Shown piece by piece: positions 1 to 9,723 of a stretch of DNA of 64,000 nucleotides. Numbering within the stretch: position 1 is the stretch's first letter; every line of letters begins with the position of its first letter. The translations under genes were made by a program, and so were the position numbers. Origin of the DNA: Psychrobacter raelei (GTDB lineage: Bacteria > Pseudomonadota > Gammaproteobacteria > Pseudomonadales > Moraxellaceae); assembly GCF_022631235.3 (NCBI RefSeq), contig NZ_CP093310.2:682001-746000 (forward strand), given 5' to 3'. The notes beneath the pieces were generated by a model. The model did not search any database. It was not told the origin of the DNA and worked only from the letters and a program-made list of their open reading frames with translations.

Positions 1-2
1 TT

Positions 3-632
3 TGGCTGCGCCTTAATAATGATGAGCAATTGGCTGAGGATTTAGTGCTATGTAAGCAGCTGACCTCAAGTAAGTTGGTGTCCGGCGTGCTGCTGCCCAA
101 GCTGACCTCAAGTGCGTCAGTCACTCAAGTATGGGAGCAAACGGGGTTAACTGTTGTGGGGCAGATTGAGTCAGCTCTAGGATTAGGTCAGTTAAACCAA
201 ATCACCCAAAGCAAGGGGCTTATGGCGCTAAGCTATGGCCGCCTTGATATTAGCAATGAGTTGTCATTACGCGCAGGCAGTCAAGCTGAGCAAGACTTTT
301 TTCGCCAGCTGCGCGTCACTTTATTATTAGCCAGTAAAGCCAATGGATTACAAGCCCCGATCGAGAGTATTTATGCCGATTTTAAAGATGAGGCAGGCAT
401 GCAAATGGCGGCTGAATACGCTTCTGACTTAGGCTTCTCAGGTATGCTGTGTATCCACCCCAAGCAGGTGGCCTTAGTAAATACAGCCTTTACCCCCAGC
501 CAAGCTCAGCTTGAGTTTGCCCAACAAGTAATCGACTATTATCAGCGCACTGGTGAGAGCATCTTTGCCATAGACGGGGTCATGGTAGATTTACCGGTGA
601 TTTTGCAGTGTCAAACACTGTTGTCTGCTTAG
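3..632 (+). CDS. HpcH/HpaI aldolase / citrate lyase beta-like protein (CitE family), 5' partial
   Basis: The reading frame is open to the left edge of the window (codons from base 3 read W-L-R-L-N-N-D-E), so the true start lies outside and only about 209 C-terminal residues are seen. Family hallmarks are GVLLPK, then GQIESALGL (the acidic residue expected to help bind Mg2+), then GLMALSYGRLDI (second metal-binding Asp) and the C-terminal GFSGMLCIHPKQV segment typical of CitE-like TIM-barrel lyases. The family cleaves or forms acyl-CoA or 2-oxo acid C-C bonds with Mg2+. No CitF or CitD partner is visible, so a citrate lyase complex is not implied; a stand-alone malyl-CoA or citramalyl-CoA lyase-like role is possible. 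The substrate cannot be told from this fragment. Confidence 0.85.
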   Translation, partial: WLRLNNDEQLAEDLVLCKQLTSSKLVSGVLLPKLTSSASVTQVWEQTGLTVVGQIESALGLGQLNQITQSKGLMALSYGRLDISNELSLRAGSQAEQDFFRQLRVTLLLASKANGLQAPIESIYADFKDEAGMQMAAEYASDLGFSGMLCIHPKQVALVNTAFTPSQAQLEFAQQVIDYYQRTGESIFAIDGVMVDLPVILQCQTLLSA

Positions 633-664
633 AGTCAGACACTGCATTATTTAACAACGCTGCA

Positions 665-1285
665 TTATTTAGCCACCAAGGTGCTGACTAAGTCACGCAG
701 CGTGTCCCACTCAAAATACTCTCCTGGATCCGTTTTACGCCCAGGGGCAATATCACTGTGGCCTGTTAAATGACGGCGTGTTTTGGGATAAGCCTTATAA
801 ATAGCGGCGATTACACTGGCCAAGGCGGTGTACTGCTCAGCGGTGAAAGCCTGAAAATCTGAGCCTTCAAGCTCAATACCTATGCTGTAATCGTTGCATT
901 CAGGCCGGCCCAGATAGCTTGATCGCCCGGCATGCCAAGCTCTGTTTTCAAAGTTGACCAATTGAGTGATTTGGCCACTACGCTCGATAAATAAATGCGC
1001 GGAGACCTCCATGCCTTCAATGCTCTTAAAATAAGGATGTGCGTCCCAATCCAAAGTATTGGTAAATAATGCTTTGACATAATGTAGGCCTTGCTCATTT
1101 GTTTGACCAAACTCATTAGGTGGCAAGCTAATATTATGGATAATGATGGCACTAATTTCGCAAGATTCAGGACGCTGATTGTAATTAGGTGAGGGCAGCC
1201 AGTCGGCTTGAGTTAAAAGACCTGATTCAATGCTTAGAGGTATAGGCTTGTAAGAAGCGCGGGCTTTAATAAAGGGTTTTTTCAT
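665..1285 (-). CDS. ampD: 1,6-anhydro-N-acetylmuramyl-L-alanine amidase AmpD
   Basis: Cytoplasmic zinc amidase that removes the stem peptide from anhydro-muropeptides during wall recycling; in many gammaproteobacteria its loss raises AmpC beta-lactamase through AmpR. The 206 residues match the family's usual length and lack a signal peptide. Visible motifs are IIIHNISLPPNEFG (zinc ligand H50), AWHAGRSSYLGR, NDYSIGIELEG and GHSDIAPGRKTDPG (zinc ligands H176 and D186, with K184). It is convergent with the CitE-like gene and divergent from the DUF4105 gene. No ampR or ampC is present, so a link to beta-lactamase control cannot be claimed. A second, secreted amidase of the same fold lies at 45419-46345. 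Confidence 0.95.
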   Translation of the reverse strand: MKKPFIKARASYKPIPLSIESGLLTQADWLPSPNYNQRPESCEISAIIIHNISLPPNEFGQTNEQGLHYVKALFTNTLDWDAHPYFKSIEGMEVSAHLFIERSGQITQLVNFENRAWHAGRSSYLGRPECNDYSIGIELEGSDFQAFTAEQYTALASVIAAIYKAYPKTRRHLTGHSDIAPGRKTDPGEYFEWDTLRDLVSTLVAK

Positions 1286-1463
1286 AAGTAGTCATTTTAT
1301 TATGAGTAAATAAGGGAGGCTAATAACACTGTTTAAGCGGCACTAAGCAACATAATATATACCGCTATTAATGGCTTTAAATCAGCGGCATGGTATCATA
1401 AACCCATTAGGCGGCAATCGATTAAGCTGCTTTATTATACTTAAATTAATAATAGGGTGAATC

Positions 1464-3476
1464 ATGTTATCAGACAAATCGGCTGTAGGTTCTTGGGCTC
1501 AAAGCACACCCTTATTAAGCCTAAAAAATAGTGTCACTCATGTGGCAGTGACCAGTATCTTGGTAAGCTTAAGCGCGTCCGCTTATGCCCAAGCTCAGCC
1601 GCAGCAGACTAAGCATAACAAGGACATCGCAAAGATGCCTATAACGCAGTCTGCTAAAATGACGGCAGAACAAGCCGGTAGCTTAGAGCAACAAAAGCAG
1701 ATAGATCAATTGATTGCCACAGCAAAGCAAAAAAATCTGGCCACCCATCCCAGCTGGCTGCGACTGCATTATTTTGAACCAAATGGCCATACAAAAAGTG
1801 GCTCAGCACGCTATAAAAGTAAAATCACTAACCCAGAATTTTTTCTAAGCCCTGCAGGTCACACTGATCCGCAGGCTGAGTTAGAGGCCTTTATCACTGC
1901 CACAATCACTCAAGGTATAAAGGGCAATGACAGTGCGGCCTGTAGGTTTCCGGCGCGTACTCATTGGCTCAAGACTCAGCTTGGCCTTGAAAACATTCAG
2001 CCCGACTGTCCTGACTTTGATAATTGGCTTCAAGCATTAGACCCACAGCGCTTATCTGTAGTATTCGCTGAAGAATATCCCAACCGTCCGGTATCCGCTT
2101 TTGGTCATACCTTGATGCTCATTGATTCTAAGGCCAGCCTGGCTGATCCCAAAGCCATTGATAAAGCGCATGCACTAAATGATACCGTGGCCGGCAATCC
2201 TGATGATTCATTTCTCGTCTATGCAGCCAAATCTGCCGCTGGTGGTTATCCTAATGACATTACTATTGAGCCCTACCCACAAAAGCTTGCTGACTATCTA
2301 AAGACCGACAACCGTGACGTTTGGACCTATGAGCTTAAGCTAACAGATGCTGAAATTCAGCAAATTATGCGTCATGTTTATGAGACCAAAGACTTAGAAC
2401 TGCCTTATTATTTTACTTTAGATAACTGCGCCTCAGAGATTCTACGCTATATTGATGTGGTACGCCCTGAAGGCAACTTATTAGATGAATTTAAGCTGGC
2501 AGTGGTGCCCTCTGATGTGGTTCGATTGCTTAAAAAACAAGGCTTGATAACAAATCAAAGCTATTTTCCTGCAGACAAAACATTGGCACAGGCCAAACGC
2601 AATAACCCCCAAATAGAATTGCCCAAAAGCAGCATTGATGCGAATAATCGCCTAATCCCCACTCAATTAACCCCTGCTGATAATAACCCGCTAAATGGAC
2701 ATGAACTACAGCGCGTGATGATCGGTGCAGGTGCGCAAGATGATACAGGCTATCTAAGCTTGGCCTATCGCGGCGGATTTAATGACTTATTGGATCGGCC
2801 CAGTGGCTATCCACAAAATTTTCATTTAGAAGCAGGTTCTATTGCGCTTAGAGTGTATCAAGACCAAGAGCCGCACAAAGGCGATCATAACCGAGTAGAG
2901 TTACAAGAGTTGGCCATTTTGCGTGGCCGCTCATTTAACCCGATCAATACCGCCCGCAGCGGCGACTCTAAGTTGTCAAGCTGGGGAGTTAACTTGCAAG
3001 CTACGCAAGTAAAAGATGGCTCTCAAGCCAAATTAGCGACTCATGACGATCCCGATGCCAGCCATCTGGTGGGCAGCTTTGCTTACGAGAAAGGGATATC
3101 TGCCGCCTTTGGGACACCAACAGCGGGCTCAGGTAAGCTACCGCCGCAATTGTGCTATGCCTTTGGCTCCGGCTTAGCACAAGTGGGTAAAGGCTTAAGT
3201 CATGGCTACCGAGTGGGAGCAGGCGTGAATTTGGGCTGCCGCTATCAGCTCAATAGCAAGGCTAGGGTGGTGGGGGAGCTACAAATGCCATATTGGTATC
3301 ACGGCGACTTAGATTCAGACAATCGTAGAAGTCATTATTGGCAGCCAATAGTTAGCTTAGGGGCGCAGTATGACTTGGCGAAGAACCAAGCGATTCGCCT
3401 GCAAGGCAGTTATCAGTTGCAAGATGATATTGAGGGCAGAGACGATATACAACTGGCGTATATCAAGCATTTTTAA
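1464..3476 (+). CDS. DUF4105 (Lnb N-terminal-like) envelope protein
   Basis: A 670-residue exported protein. An uncleaved or late-cleaved hydrophobic segment lies at about residues 23-42, ending in SASAYAQA. The DUF4105 core follows at about residues 195-350: AEEYPNRPVSAFGHTLMLID, then FLVYAAKSAAGGYP and YYFTLDNCASEILRYID, with His and Cys residues suggesting a hydrolase-like fold. The last 250 residues (GYLSLAYRGGFNDLLDRPSGYP onward) are rich in Tyr/Gly and alternating hydrophobics, resembling an outer-membrane beta-barrel-like C-terminal domain. GGGTG upstream serves as a weak ribosome binding site. It is followed 28 bp later by the lipase-like gene. Biochemical function of DUF4105 is not established; an envelope lipid or peptide hydrolase is only a guess. 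Confidence 0.75.
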   Translation: MLSDKSAVGSWAQSTPLLSLKNSVTHVAVTSILVSLSASAYAQAQPQQTKHNKDIAKMPITQSAKMTAEQAGSLEQQKQIDQLIATAKQKNLATHPSWLRLHYFEPNGHTKSGSARYKSKITNPEFFLSPAGHTDPQAELEAFITATITQGIKGNDSAACRFPARTHWLKTQLGLENIQPDCPDFDNWLQALDPQRLSVVFAEEYPNRPVSAFGHTLMLIDSKASLADPKAIDKAHALNDTVAGNPDDSFLVYAAKSAAGGYPNDITIEPYPQKLADYLKTDNRDVWTYELKLTDAEIQQIMRHVYETKDLELPYYFTLDNCASEILRYIDVVRPEGNLLDEFKLAVVPSDVVRLLKKQGLITNQSYFPADKTLAQAKRNNPQIELPKSSIDANNRLIPTQLTPADNNPLNGHELQRVMIGAGAQDDTGYLSLAYRGGFNDLLDRPSGYPQNFHLEAGSIALRVYQDQEPHKGDHNRVELQELAILRGRSFNPINTARSGDSKLSSWGVNLQATQVKDGSQAKLATHDDPDASHLVGSFAYEKGISAAFGTPTAGSGKLPPQLCYAFGSGLAQVGKGLSHGYRVGAGVNLGCRYQLNSKARVVGELQMPYWYHGDLDSDNRRSHYWQPIVSLGAQYDLAKNQAIRLQGSYQLQDDIEGRDDIQLAYIKHF

Positions 3477-3504
3477 CACTTAAATACTGAGCATAGCAGT
3501 ATGG

Positions 3505-4899
3505 ATGTCACTTTATGGAAGCGGCCTAATGATCAATCCTACCTCACCCTTGAGTGCCATGCCGATATCGCATCAGTCATCAGCTTTGACCACAAACTAT
3601 CCGTTACAGGCAGATACTGATCAATTAGATGAGCGGGCATGGCAAGACCCTGAGCTGTCTTTGCGTGATTTTGTGGCCGGTATCAGTCAACTTGCGGTGA
3701 TGGGCGTGATTGAAACGACAGGTATTGCTGAAGCCATACACCGCGAAATCGTTTTGCGGCCATTAGGGCTATTGAATCACCGCTATGGCGACTTGTGGTA
3801 TAAGGGCATTAGTGGGCGGATGTATCAGGTGGTGAAGGGCATCACCTCAATCGTTGGTCACAGTTTGGCAATGGGTCTAAAGCAATACAGCCAGTTAATG
3901 CACCATACAAAGCCTCATCCTCTGCCAAACACACTTAGTATGGTGGTGAATGTCATCAACGGAGTCATGGGCGATCATCTTGTTAGCAACAATAATCCGC
4001 TTGCTCTGCCGATGACCTTGTATGGCGTGGATAGCCATCACAAATATACCAAGCCAATACTCTCTGAGCCCGGCAATACTACTCAAACCGTGTACACAAA
4101 TCAGCGAATCAAAGGCCGTGTGGTTATTATCTTGCACGGCTTGTGTATGGGCTACATAAACTGGCAACCTGATGATGACGCGTCACTGGGGCGGCGAGTG
4201 ATAAAGAACCTACCTGCATCCACGGTATTGTACTTGAACTACAATACCGGTCAGCGCATATCGACAAATGGTCGTCAGTTCTCTCAACTGCTAGAAATGC
4301 TGATAACGCAATACCCTGATATCACTCAAATAGATCTAATCGGCCACAGCATGGGTGGTTTGGTATCGCGTAGCGCGCTGTATTATGGCAGTGAGCAACA
4401 GCACGACTGGGTGAACAAAGTACAAAAGTTAATCACACTCGGTTCGCCACATCATGGCGCCCTGCTTGAGCGCATTGGTGATGTGGTGCAGCAGAGTATT
4501 GGCAAGCTGCCCTTTGCTGGCTCGTTGGCCAAGCTTGGCGATATACGCAGCATGGGTATCATTGATTTGCGCCATGGCAGCGTGCGTGATGAAGATTGGC
4601 ACTCGCTGCAAGCTCGCAGTGTGTTGCCAGACAGCGAGCGTCATGCAACCCCTCTACCACAGCATATCAAGGCTTACTTTTTGGCAGGCAGCTTGAGTGA
4701 GGAGGGGCAGGCTTCGAAAGTGAGTGATCTGCTGGGTGATGGGCTGGTAAATATCAACTCAGCCCTTGGCGAACACACAACCGAGCATACCTTAGATGTT
4801 CCCCAAGAGCGCAAAGCCGTCTTTTATGGCGTGGGCCATATGGCTTTGCTGTCTGATGAGCAGGTGCTGGATAAAACGGTTGAGTGGTTGGTGGAGTAA
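3505..4899 (+). CDS. alpha/beta hydrolase, lipase/esterase-like (GHSMG)
   Basis: 464 residues. The C-terminal half is an alpha/beta hydrolase: oxyanion-region strand VVIILHGLCMGYINW near residues 208-222, nucleophile elbow IGHSMGG with S282, GSPHHGA downstream as in PGAP1/triacylglycerol-lipase-like folds, a probable catalytic Asp in GDGLVNINS near residue 412 and a probable His in GVGHMALLSD near residue 445. The first 200 residues are a helical region without a recognisable domain and no clear signal peptide, so location is uncertain. The start at 3505 is uncertain: a second Met lies 8 codons downstream and no strong ribosome binding site is seen. The close spacing to the DUF4105 gene suggests co-transcription. 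Substrate unknown. Confidence 0.8.
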   Translation: MSLYGSGLMINPTSPLSAMPISHQSSALTTNYPLQADTDQLDERAWQDPELSLRDFVAGISQLAVMGVIETTGIAEAIHREIVLRPLGLLNHRYGDLWYKGISGRMYQVVKGITSIVGHSLAMGLKQYSQLMHHTKPHPLPNTLSMVVNVINGVMGDHLVSNNNPLALPMTLYGVDSHHKYTKPILSEPGNTTQTVYTNQRIKGRVVIILHGLCMGYINWQPDDDASLGRRVIKNLPASTVLYLNYNTGQRISTNGRQFSQLLEMLITQYPDITQIDLIGHSMGGLVSRSALYYGSEQQHDWVNKVQKLITLGSPHHGALLERIGDVVQQSIGKLPFAGSLAKLGDIRSMGIIDLRHGSVRDEDWHSLQARSVLPDSERHATPLPQHIKAYFLAGSLSEEGQASKVSDLLGDGLVNINSALGEHTTEHTLDVPQERKAVFYGVGHMALLSDEQVLDKTVEWLVE

Positions 4900-4922
4900 T
4901 CGCAGTCTGAGCATTAATCTAA

Positions 4923-5750
4923 TTATGGATTATAGACACCCACATCCACAAAGTAGTCTCCGGCATGATTGATATTTCTGGCATTATCCTTGATATCAAT
5001 CGTGGTGCTAACGGCCACCCAGCAAAACTGGTTGCCGGTGTCTCTGTCTGTAAAGTATTGACCGCTCTGACCAGCATTGGCATGATAAAAAGTGATATCG
5101 GCTTTTAAAAAGCTGTTACCTTGCCGAATTTCAGCATCTTTAATAATGGCCAAGTTATTGCCATCAGCTAAAGCAGTGGCTATCTTTGGTCCACCAGGTG
5201 AAGGGTATTTGTTATTGGCCTGAAACAGTCGGGGCGTTGCTCTTATATAGCGGCGAATAACGGTGTACTGATCTCTAGGAGTACACTGGTCTTCTCCTCT
5301 ACGGGAGTTCACACGGCTATAGAAGTTAAAAACAGACGCTTTCCCCAATGCGCCACCATTTACGGGGAAATTGGTCTTTGCCAGCAGTGATTTTAGGTTT
5401 AATGTATTTGTGCCTGGGCCAATAAGATTGATAGAGCGGTTACTGATAGGAGCTCGTTGAATGGCTTGTCCCATGACAATGGCTTGGCTACCACCTGTTA
5501 ACAAGTCATTGGGCTGAAAGGTATATTGCAGCTGGTTATTTGAAAATCCAGTTTGCATACAAAAATAGATTGTTTGGCCGTCTATATCATTGACGGTATT
5601 TAAACGAGTCACCTGATTATTAAAGTAGACCACAGGGCAGGCGAGTGCGGCATGGCTACCTAGACCCAATAGCACCGCGCCTGTCATATTTATGAGCCGC
5701 TTATGCTGTCTTAGCCGTTTAAGTAAGCCATTTAGTGTCATATATTTCAT
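4923..5750 (-). CDS. putative pilus tip / minor subunit of the chaperone-usher cluster
   Basis: Last gene of the four-gene pilus cluster, 19 bp after the usher stop. It encodes 275 residues with a long basic n-region (KRLRQHKR) and a signal peptide ending in HAALA before a cysteine. The mature part carries several Cys (CPVVYFNN, YFCMQTGF, EDQCTPRD, NQFCWVAV) that could form disulfides, and a C-terminal segment ending DYFVDVGVYNP with alternating hydrophobics, as expected for an Ig-like subunit that completes a chaperone fold. I do not recognise the family at sequence level. The tip-adhesin role rests on gene order (pilin, chaperone, usher, large last subunit), as in Acinetobacter Acu/Prp-type pili. 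Confidence 0.6.
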   Translation of the reverse strand: MKYMTLNGLLKRLRQHKRLINMTGAVLLGLGSHAALACPVVYFNNQVTRLNTVNDIDGQTIYFCMQTGFSNNQLQYTFQPNDLLTGGSQAIVMGQAIQRAPISNRSINLIGPGTNTLNLKSLLAKTNFPVNGGALGKASVFNFYSRVNSRRGEDQCTPRDQYTVIRRYIRATPRLFQANNKYPSPGGPKIATALADGNNLAIIKDAEIRQGNSFLKADITFYHANAGQSGQYFTDRDTGNQFCWVAVSTTIDIKDNARNINHAGDYFVDVGVYNP

Positions 5751-5769
5751 ATACCGTTATCTTTAAGTT

Positions 5770-8700
5770 TTAGTCAGCTGGCTGTAATATCAGCTGCATA
5801 ACAAAATCATTGGTGATGTCAAAGGGATAGGCTTGGTAGCCGTCAGCTTGTAAGGTGTAATGGCCTTCAGCTAATCCAAAGGCTTGGAAATAACCATAGC
5901 TGCCAGAGCGTACACTTTGTACCTGCTCCCCATTTTGATAAATACCAATCTCAACACCCGTTTTGGCATCTGCCAACTGACCAGAGACACCATAGGTCTT
6001 GTGTAGCTGAATCGGCACAGAGGTGGGCGCATAGTTACTGACTCGGATGCGCGGCGTTGGTAGCTCTTGGGTACTGTACTCTAGCGGTAACTCTTCGGCA
6101 TCCATCTTTAATGTATAGTCGCCTGCCTTGATGTTACTAATCAAATATTGGCTATGATTGTCCTTTGAGCCCAGTAGATTGGCGACTACTTTTTGATTAT
6201 CTAAAGTAAAGCTCATTGAGTCACTATGAATAGCAGGCTCTGCCGGATGCGCAACATCAACCACCACACTGCCTAGGTTTTGACGAGGAAAATTACCCAT
6301 CTTCAACCCCTGCTTTGGTGGTTTAAACATATCAAAAGACAGCTTGGCATATAAATAATTATTCTGACGCCACGCAGGCAGTGCATTATCAATAATAAAG
6401 CCATCAGTAGTAATTAAACCATCCAAATTTTCAGTGGCGATGGCATCGACATAACGGTGCTTATAACCAAGACTAAAGTTAATGCTGTTATGATGGGTCA
6501 GCTGCCAATCGGCCTGCCATCCCACCTTATTATCATAAAGACTATAGCCCACGCTCACTAGATTATCAAAGCCACTAAAGCGTGAGGCCAGATTTGGGTC
6601 TGCGCCGCCTTTATAAAAGCGGTAGCTGATATCGCCTTGATACAGTGGCTCACTATGCTCATGATGACGGCTGACAGACTGCCCTAAGCTTATTCGGTCA
6701 TTTAGATAGTGACGTAATGATAAGGTGTCGCTGTCATTGGTGCCTGAGAGCCCAACACGATTACGGGTAGAGCTATTATTATTTGGCCGGCGATTGAGGT
6801 TGATATCTTGCCAATTGACTCGGTAATTATAGCGGTCACCGCGAGTATCCCAGTTAACATCAGCATTGAGCGCTTGGCTAAACTGATGATAGATACTGGC
6901 GTAAGCATGATATTTATCCCATCCAGAGAGTGGCTGATCTAAGTCATCATAATATTGATTTAAGCCAATAATGGTTTTGTCATTGGGGCGATAGTTTAGT
7001 AATAGCTGATGACGTTTGTCACGCAATACGTCAGTATTTGAGCCGCTATTACCGCGACCGATACCCTCAAATTCACGATAATTGTATTGATAATTCGCCC
7101 ACAGTTTATCACGTTGATACTGTAACTGCGCTTGCCATAGCTCTTGAGTCGGTGTGTGCGCATAGCTTAGGTCTGCATTGGTATAAACAGATGGGCTATA
7201 ATTGACCCCTGTATGCCAAGAGAGCTCATCGCTATTTTTGGTATCATTTTGTAGGTTGGTATTCGCCCCAGCGCGCACTGCTAAGCGGTTACTAATACCA
7301 TACTCGGCATAAACATGAGCGGCGGTATCGTGGTTGTCATTGCTGTCACTATTAAACAGGTTACCAGAGCGGCCGATACCTGCCTCGATTAATAGCTCAT
7401 CGGTTGCTGTATTAGTTCGACGCTTACCCAAGAATATAGGGCGCACCTCTAAGGGCTGGCGGGCTAATGGATAGGCAAAAATAGCAATTTCGACCAAGGT
7501 GTCGGCCAAGGTTAATTGGCTGACATCCAGATTCAAAAATTCATAACGCCCATCAAGTCCAATCTGTACCTGTGCGAGCGCACGGCCATCGATGCGTAGC
7601 TCAGCGACACCGCCAGGCTCACCGATACCGGTAATATGTTGGTAATCTTGACTGGTGTTTTGTAATAGGCTGCTGCTAGTATCATCAAAAAAGGCGAGGT
7701 GACGCTCGATATCCCGATTACTATAAGCAATCAACGCCCCTGTAAACTCCGAGCCAGATGTCTGAGCGCCTTGGCCCAAAGAATTTGGCTGACTCACCCC
7801 AATACGAGTGGCCAGCTGTTGCCCTGATTTTGCCCAGTATAAATTATCAATTTGCCAGTCATCCCACTCTGAGGGCAGATAGGTAAAGCCATCGAGTGCT
7901 GTTTGAGAGAAGCGCTCTGAGCGAATGCGTTGCTCGTCGTCCCAGCGCTCCGTATTATCCCAGCGCCCAATACTGTCAGAATCGCTGTCTACCCCCAAAG
8001 CACGAGCCCCCCAAACGCCGCCAAACGCATAGCCAAAAGCACCAATATCGGCATACATTTGACGATTGGTCGATGACTGTTGAGAGGTTAGCGGGTTTTC
8101 TGAGACACTCAATGAGCTATTAAAAGAAAGCCCTAACAGGCCAAGTGTGCCGGGACGATAATCAACGGCTTGCTGCTCAGATTTTGATAATGTCTCAGAT
8201 GCTGCTAGGGCTACCCCCTCTTTTTTAGGTTGCCAGCCCATATTCAAGCGTACTGCCAGATCAGCAGGCATATAGTCAGCCGTAATGCCCAGCTTTTTGA
8301 GCGTACTGAGTGCGATATAGTCTTGAGATTGATACTGGGTGAGGGTGTTTGCTGTCAACTGGGTATCGCCAATGGGGGTGCTGACCTGATAGCCCGTGTT
8401 GCTATTTGATCCTACCGATCCATTGGCGGTGAGCTGGATGCCAGTTAAGCGGGTTAAATCCGCTAAGGAGAGATAGTAATGATGGTTGTTTTGTTTTTCA
8501 CCACTGTCCCCTGTTTGTGTGGGCAACGCCTGCGCATCGCTATTAACCAGTACTTCTATGGTATCGACTTCTTGATCATTAACATAAATACCAACCAGAC
8601 TGGGGGTTAATGACAGATTTTGAGGGTTTGATTTTATCTCTTGGCCTGTCGCCTCAGCCGCTGTTGTCATCGGCTCAGCATTGGTATGATGCGGTATGTT

Positions 8701-8790
8701 TATGGCAGCCCCAGCGATACCATAAGTGCCCCAAAGCCCAGGTAGGGATGCCAGTATCATCAGGCGTAAGGTGGTTGGTTTTGTTATCAT
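5770..8790 (-). CDS. fimbrial outer-membrane usher protein
   Basis: About 1006 residues from the ATG at 8790; a GTG three codons upstream (8799) is the alternative. It forms the outer-membrane pore through which chaperone-bound subunits are assembled. Signal peptide at the N-terminus, an N-terminal domain (SLVGIYVNDQEVDTIEVLVN), a plug-like segment (GEPGGVAELRIDGRAL and a following VEIAIFAYP stretch), then many short Tyr/Asn/Arg-rich beta strands of the barrel, and C-terminal Ig-like domains (ISNIKAGDYTLKMDAEELP; GVSGQLADAKTGVEIGIYQNG; ending in QLILQPAD). It is longer than the usual 800-870 residues of FimD-type ushers. The chaperone gene lies 124 bp upstream and the tip gene 19 bp downstream. 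Confidence 0.88.
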   Translation of the reverse strand: MITKPTTLRLMILASLPGLWGTYGIAGAAINIPHHTNAEPMTTAAEATGQEIKSNPQNLSLTPSLVGIYVNDQEVDTIEVLVNSDAQALPTQTGDSGEKQNNHHYYLSLADLTRLTGIQLTANGSVGSNSNTGYQVSTPIGDTQLTANTLTQYQSQDYIALSTLKKLGITADYMPADLAVRLNMGWQPKKEGVALAASETLSKSEQQAVDYRPGTLGLLGLSFNSSLSVSENPLTSQQSSTNRQMYADIGAFGYAFGGVWGARALGVDSDSDSIGRWDNTERWDDEQRIRSERFSQTALDGFTYLPSEWDDWQIDNLYWAKSGQQLATRIGVSQPNSLGQGAQTSGSEFTGALIAYSNRDIERHLAFFDDTSSSLLQNTSQDYQHITGIGEPGGVAELRIDGRALAQVQIGLDGRYEFLNLDVSQLTLADTLVEIAIFAYPLARQPLEVRPIFLGKRRTNTATDELLIEAGIGRSGNLFNSDSNDNHDTAAHVYAEYGISNRLAVRAGANTNLQNDTKNSDELSWHTGVNYSPSVYTNADLSYAHTPTQELWQAQLQYQRDKLWANYQYNYREFEGIGRGNSGSNTDVLRDKRHQLLLNYRPNDKTIIGLNQYYDDLDQPLSGWDKYHAYASIYHQFSQALNADVNWDTRGDRYNYRVNWQDINLNRRPNNNSSTRNRVGLSGTNDSDTLSLRHYLNDRISLGQSVSRHHEHSEPLYQGDISYRFYKGGADPNLASRFSGFDNLVSVGYSLYDNKVGWQADWQLTHHNSINFSLGYKHRYVDAIATENLDGLITTDGFIIDNALPAWRQNNYLYAKLSFDMFKPPKQGLKMGNFPRQNLGSVVVDVAHPAEPAIHSDSMSFTLDNQKVVANLLGSKDNHSQYLISNIKAGDYTLKMDAEELPLEYSTQELPTPRIRVSNYAPTSVPIQLHKTYGVSGQLADAKTGVEIGIYQNGEQVQSVRSGSYGYFQAFGLAEGHYTLQADGYQAYPFDITNDFVMQLILQPAD

Positions 8791-8914
8791 AACGGGCACT
8801 TAAATGGGGCTTTGAGCAAGCAGAGCAACTATTGGTTATCTTTATTAGACTAAAGAGTAGTATGGAGCTGACTAGATAAATTGTCTTTGAAAGCTCCTGC
8901 TTGATAGAGCGGTT

Positions 8915-9511
8915 TTATTCTATGTTCATGATAATAGGCATGCCATAACGTGAGCCAATTTCAACGGTAACCCCTTTGCCATCAGCATCATAAGTCAACG
9001 CATTATCTACCTGCTGCTCGATAGAGAGCATGGCTTTGTGGCTGCCTTTGGCAAACTGCATGGGTAGGCGGATGGCCATACGTACCGTCTGATAGCCGCC
9101 TGGAGCAATACTAAACTCAGTAGGATTAATCAGTGTCCAAGGCTTTAACGTATTTTCATTGGGCTCAATCGGCTTACCGGTCGCTGTATCAAGGTCAACT
9201 AGATTTAAGCGAATTTTTTTGGGTTTGTTGCCATAGTTGTATAGCGTGAGTGATTGATTTAAACCTGCGGTGTTTTTGTTTTGAGTCAGTGATACAGTTT
9301 CATCAACACGAGAGGGCGTAATACCTAATTGGGCAGGCGGCAGCTCTTTTTGTTTATCCTGATTGACCACCATTTGGGTTCTACCGCTGTTATCCTTTGA
9401 GGTATGGATAATCAGCTCAGCCTGTGCAGACGGCATCAATAATAATGTACTAGCGGCAAGTGTGAGTAGAGACAGAGTGGTAGAGGTAAGGCGCGGTGAA
9501 AGGATAGACAT
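8915..9511 (-). CDS. periplasmic fimbrial chaperone
   Basis: 198 residues from the ATG at 9511, which has AAAGG 9 bases upstream; a longer start at 9550 would put 13 residues before the signal peptide and is less likely. Signal peptide ends SAQA before ELIIHTS. The mature part begins with a PapD-like first Ig domain: LGITPSRVDETVSL, then SLTLYNYGNKPKKIRLNLVD and APGGYQTVRMAIRLP. The visible protein is short, with one clear Ig domain and a short tail ending GMPIIMNIE, so it is smaller than the 220-250 residues of classical chaperones. It sits between pilin and usher, after the hairpin at 9665-9696. Confidence 0.78.
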   Translation of the reverse strand: MSILSPRLTSTTLSLLTLAASTLLLMPSAQAELIIHTSKDNSGRTQMVVNQDKQKELPPAQLGITPSRVDETVSLTQNKNTAGLNQSLTLYNYGNKPKKIRLNLVDLDTATGKPIEPNENTLKPWTLINPTEFSIAPGGYQTVRMAIRLPMQFAKGSHKAMLSIEQQVDNALTYDADGKGVTVEIGSRYGMPIIMNIE

Positions 9512-9664
9512 GGCAGACCTTTGAATAAAATAGATATTGATGAGACTCACTGTGTTTCAAGTATATTTAAAGCATTTTGAAGTAACAACTACGTCAAGTC
9601 ATTGATGGACTTCAGATTGTCGTTTATTTAAAAGCATTACGTCATATATAGACTAGCAATTAGT

Positions 9665-9696
9665 CAAAAAAATACCAGCATGAGCTGGTATTTTTA
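9665..9696 (-). terminator. intra-operon terminator / attenuator after the major pilin gene
   Basis: Perfect 8-bp stem (9672-9679 with 9684-9691), loop ATGA, followed on the minus strand by seven T (9665-9671). It lies between the pilin stop and the chaperone start, so it should end most pilin transcripts and let a minority through to chaperone, usher and tip genes. Confidence 0.85.
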
Positions 9697-9723
9697 ACGA
9701 TTGCTCTATCGGAAGACGTTTAA

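Noticed and set aside
638..672. Direct repeat CTGCATTATTTA (two copies) after the CitE-like gene
   Set aside because: Only 12 bp, two copies, no hairpin or other support for function.
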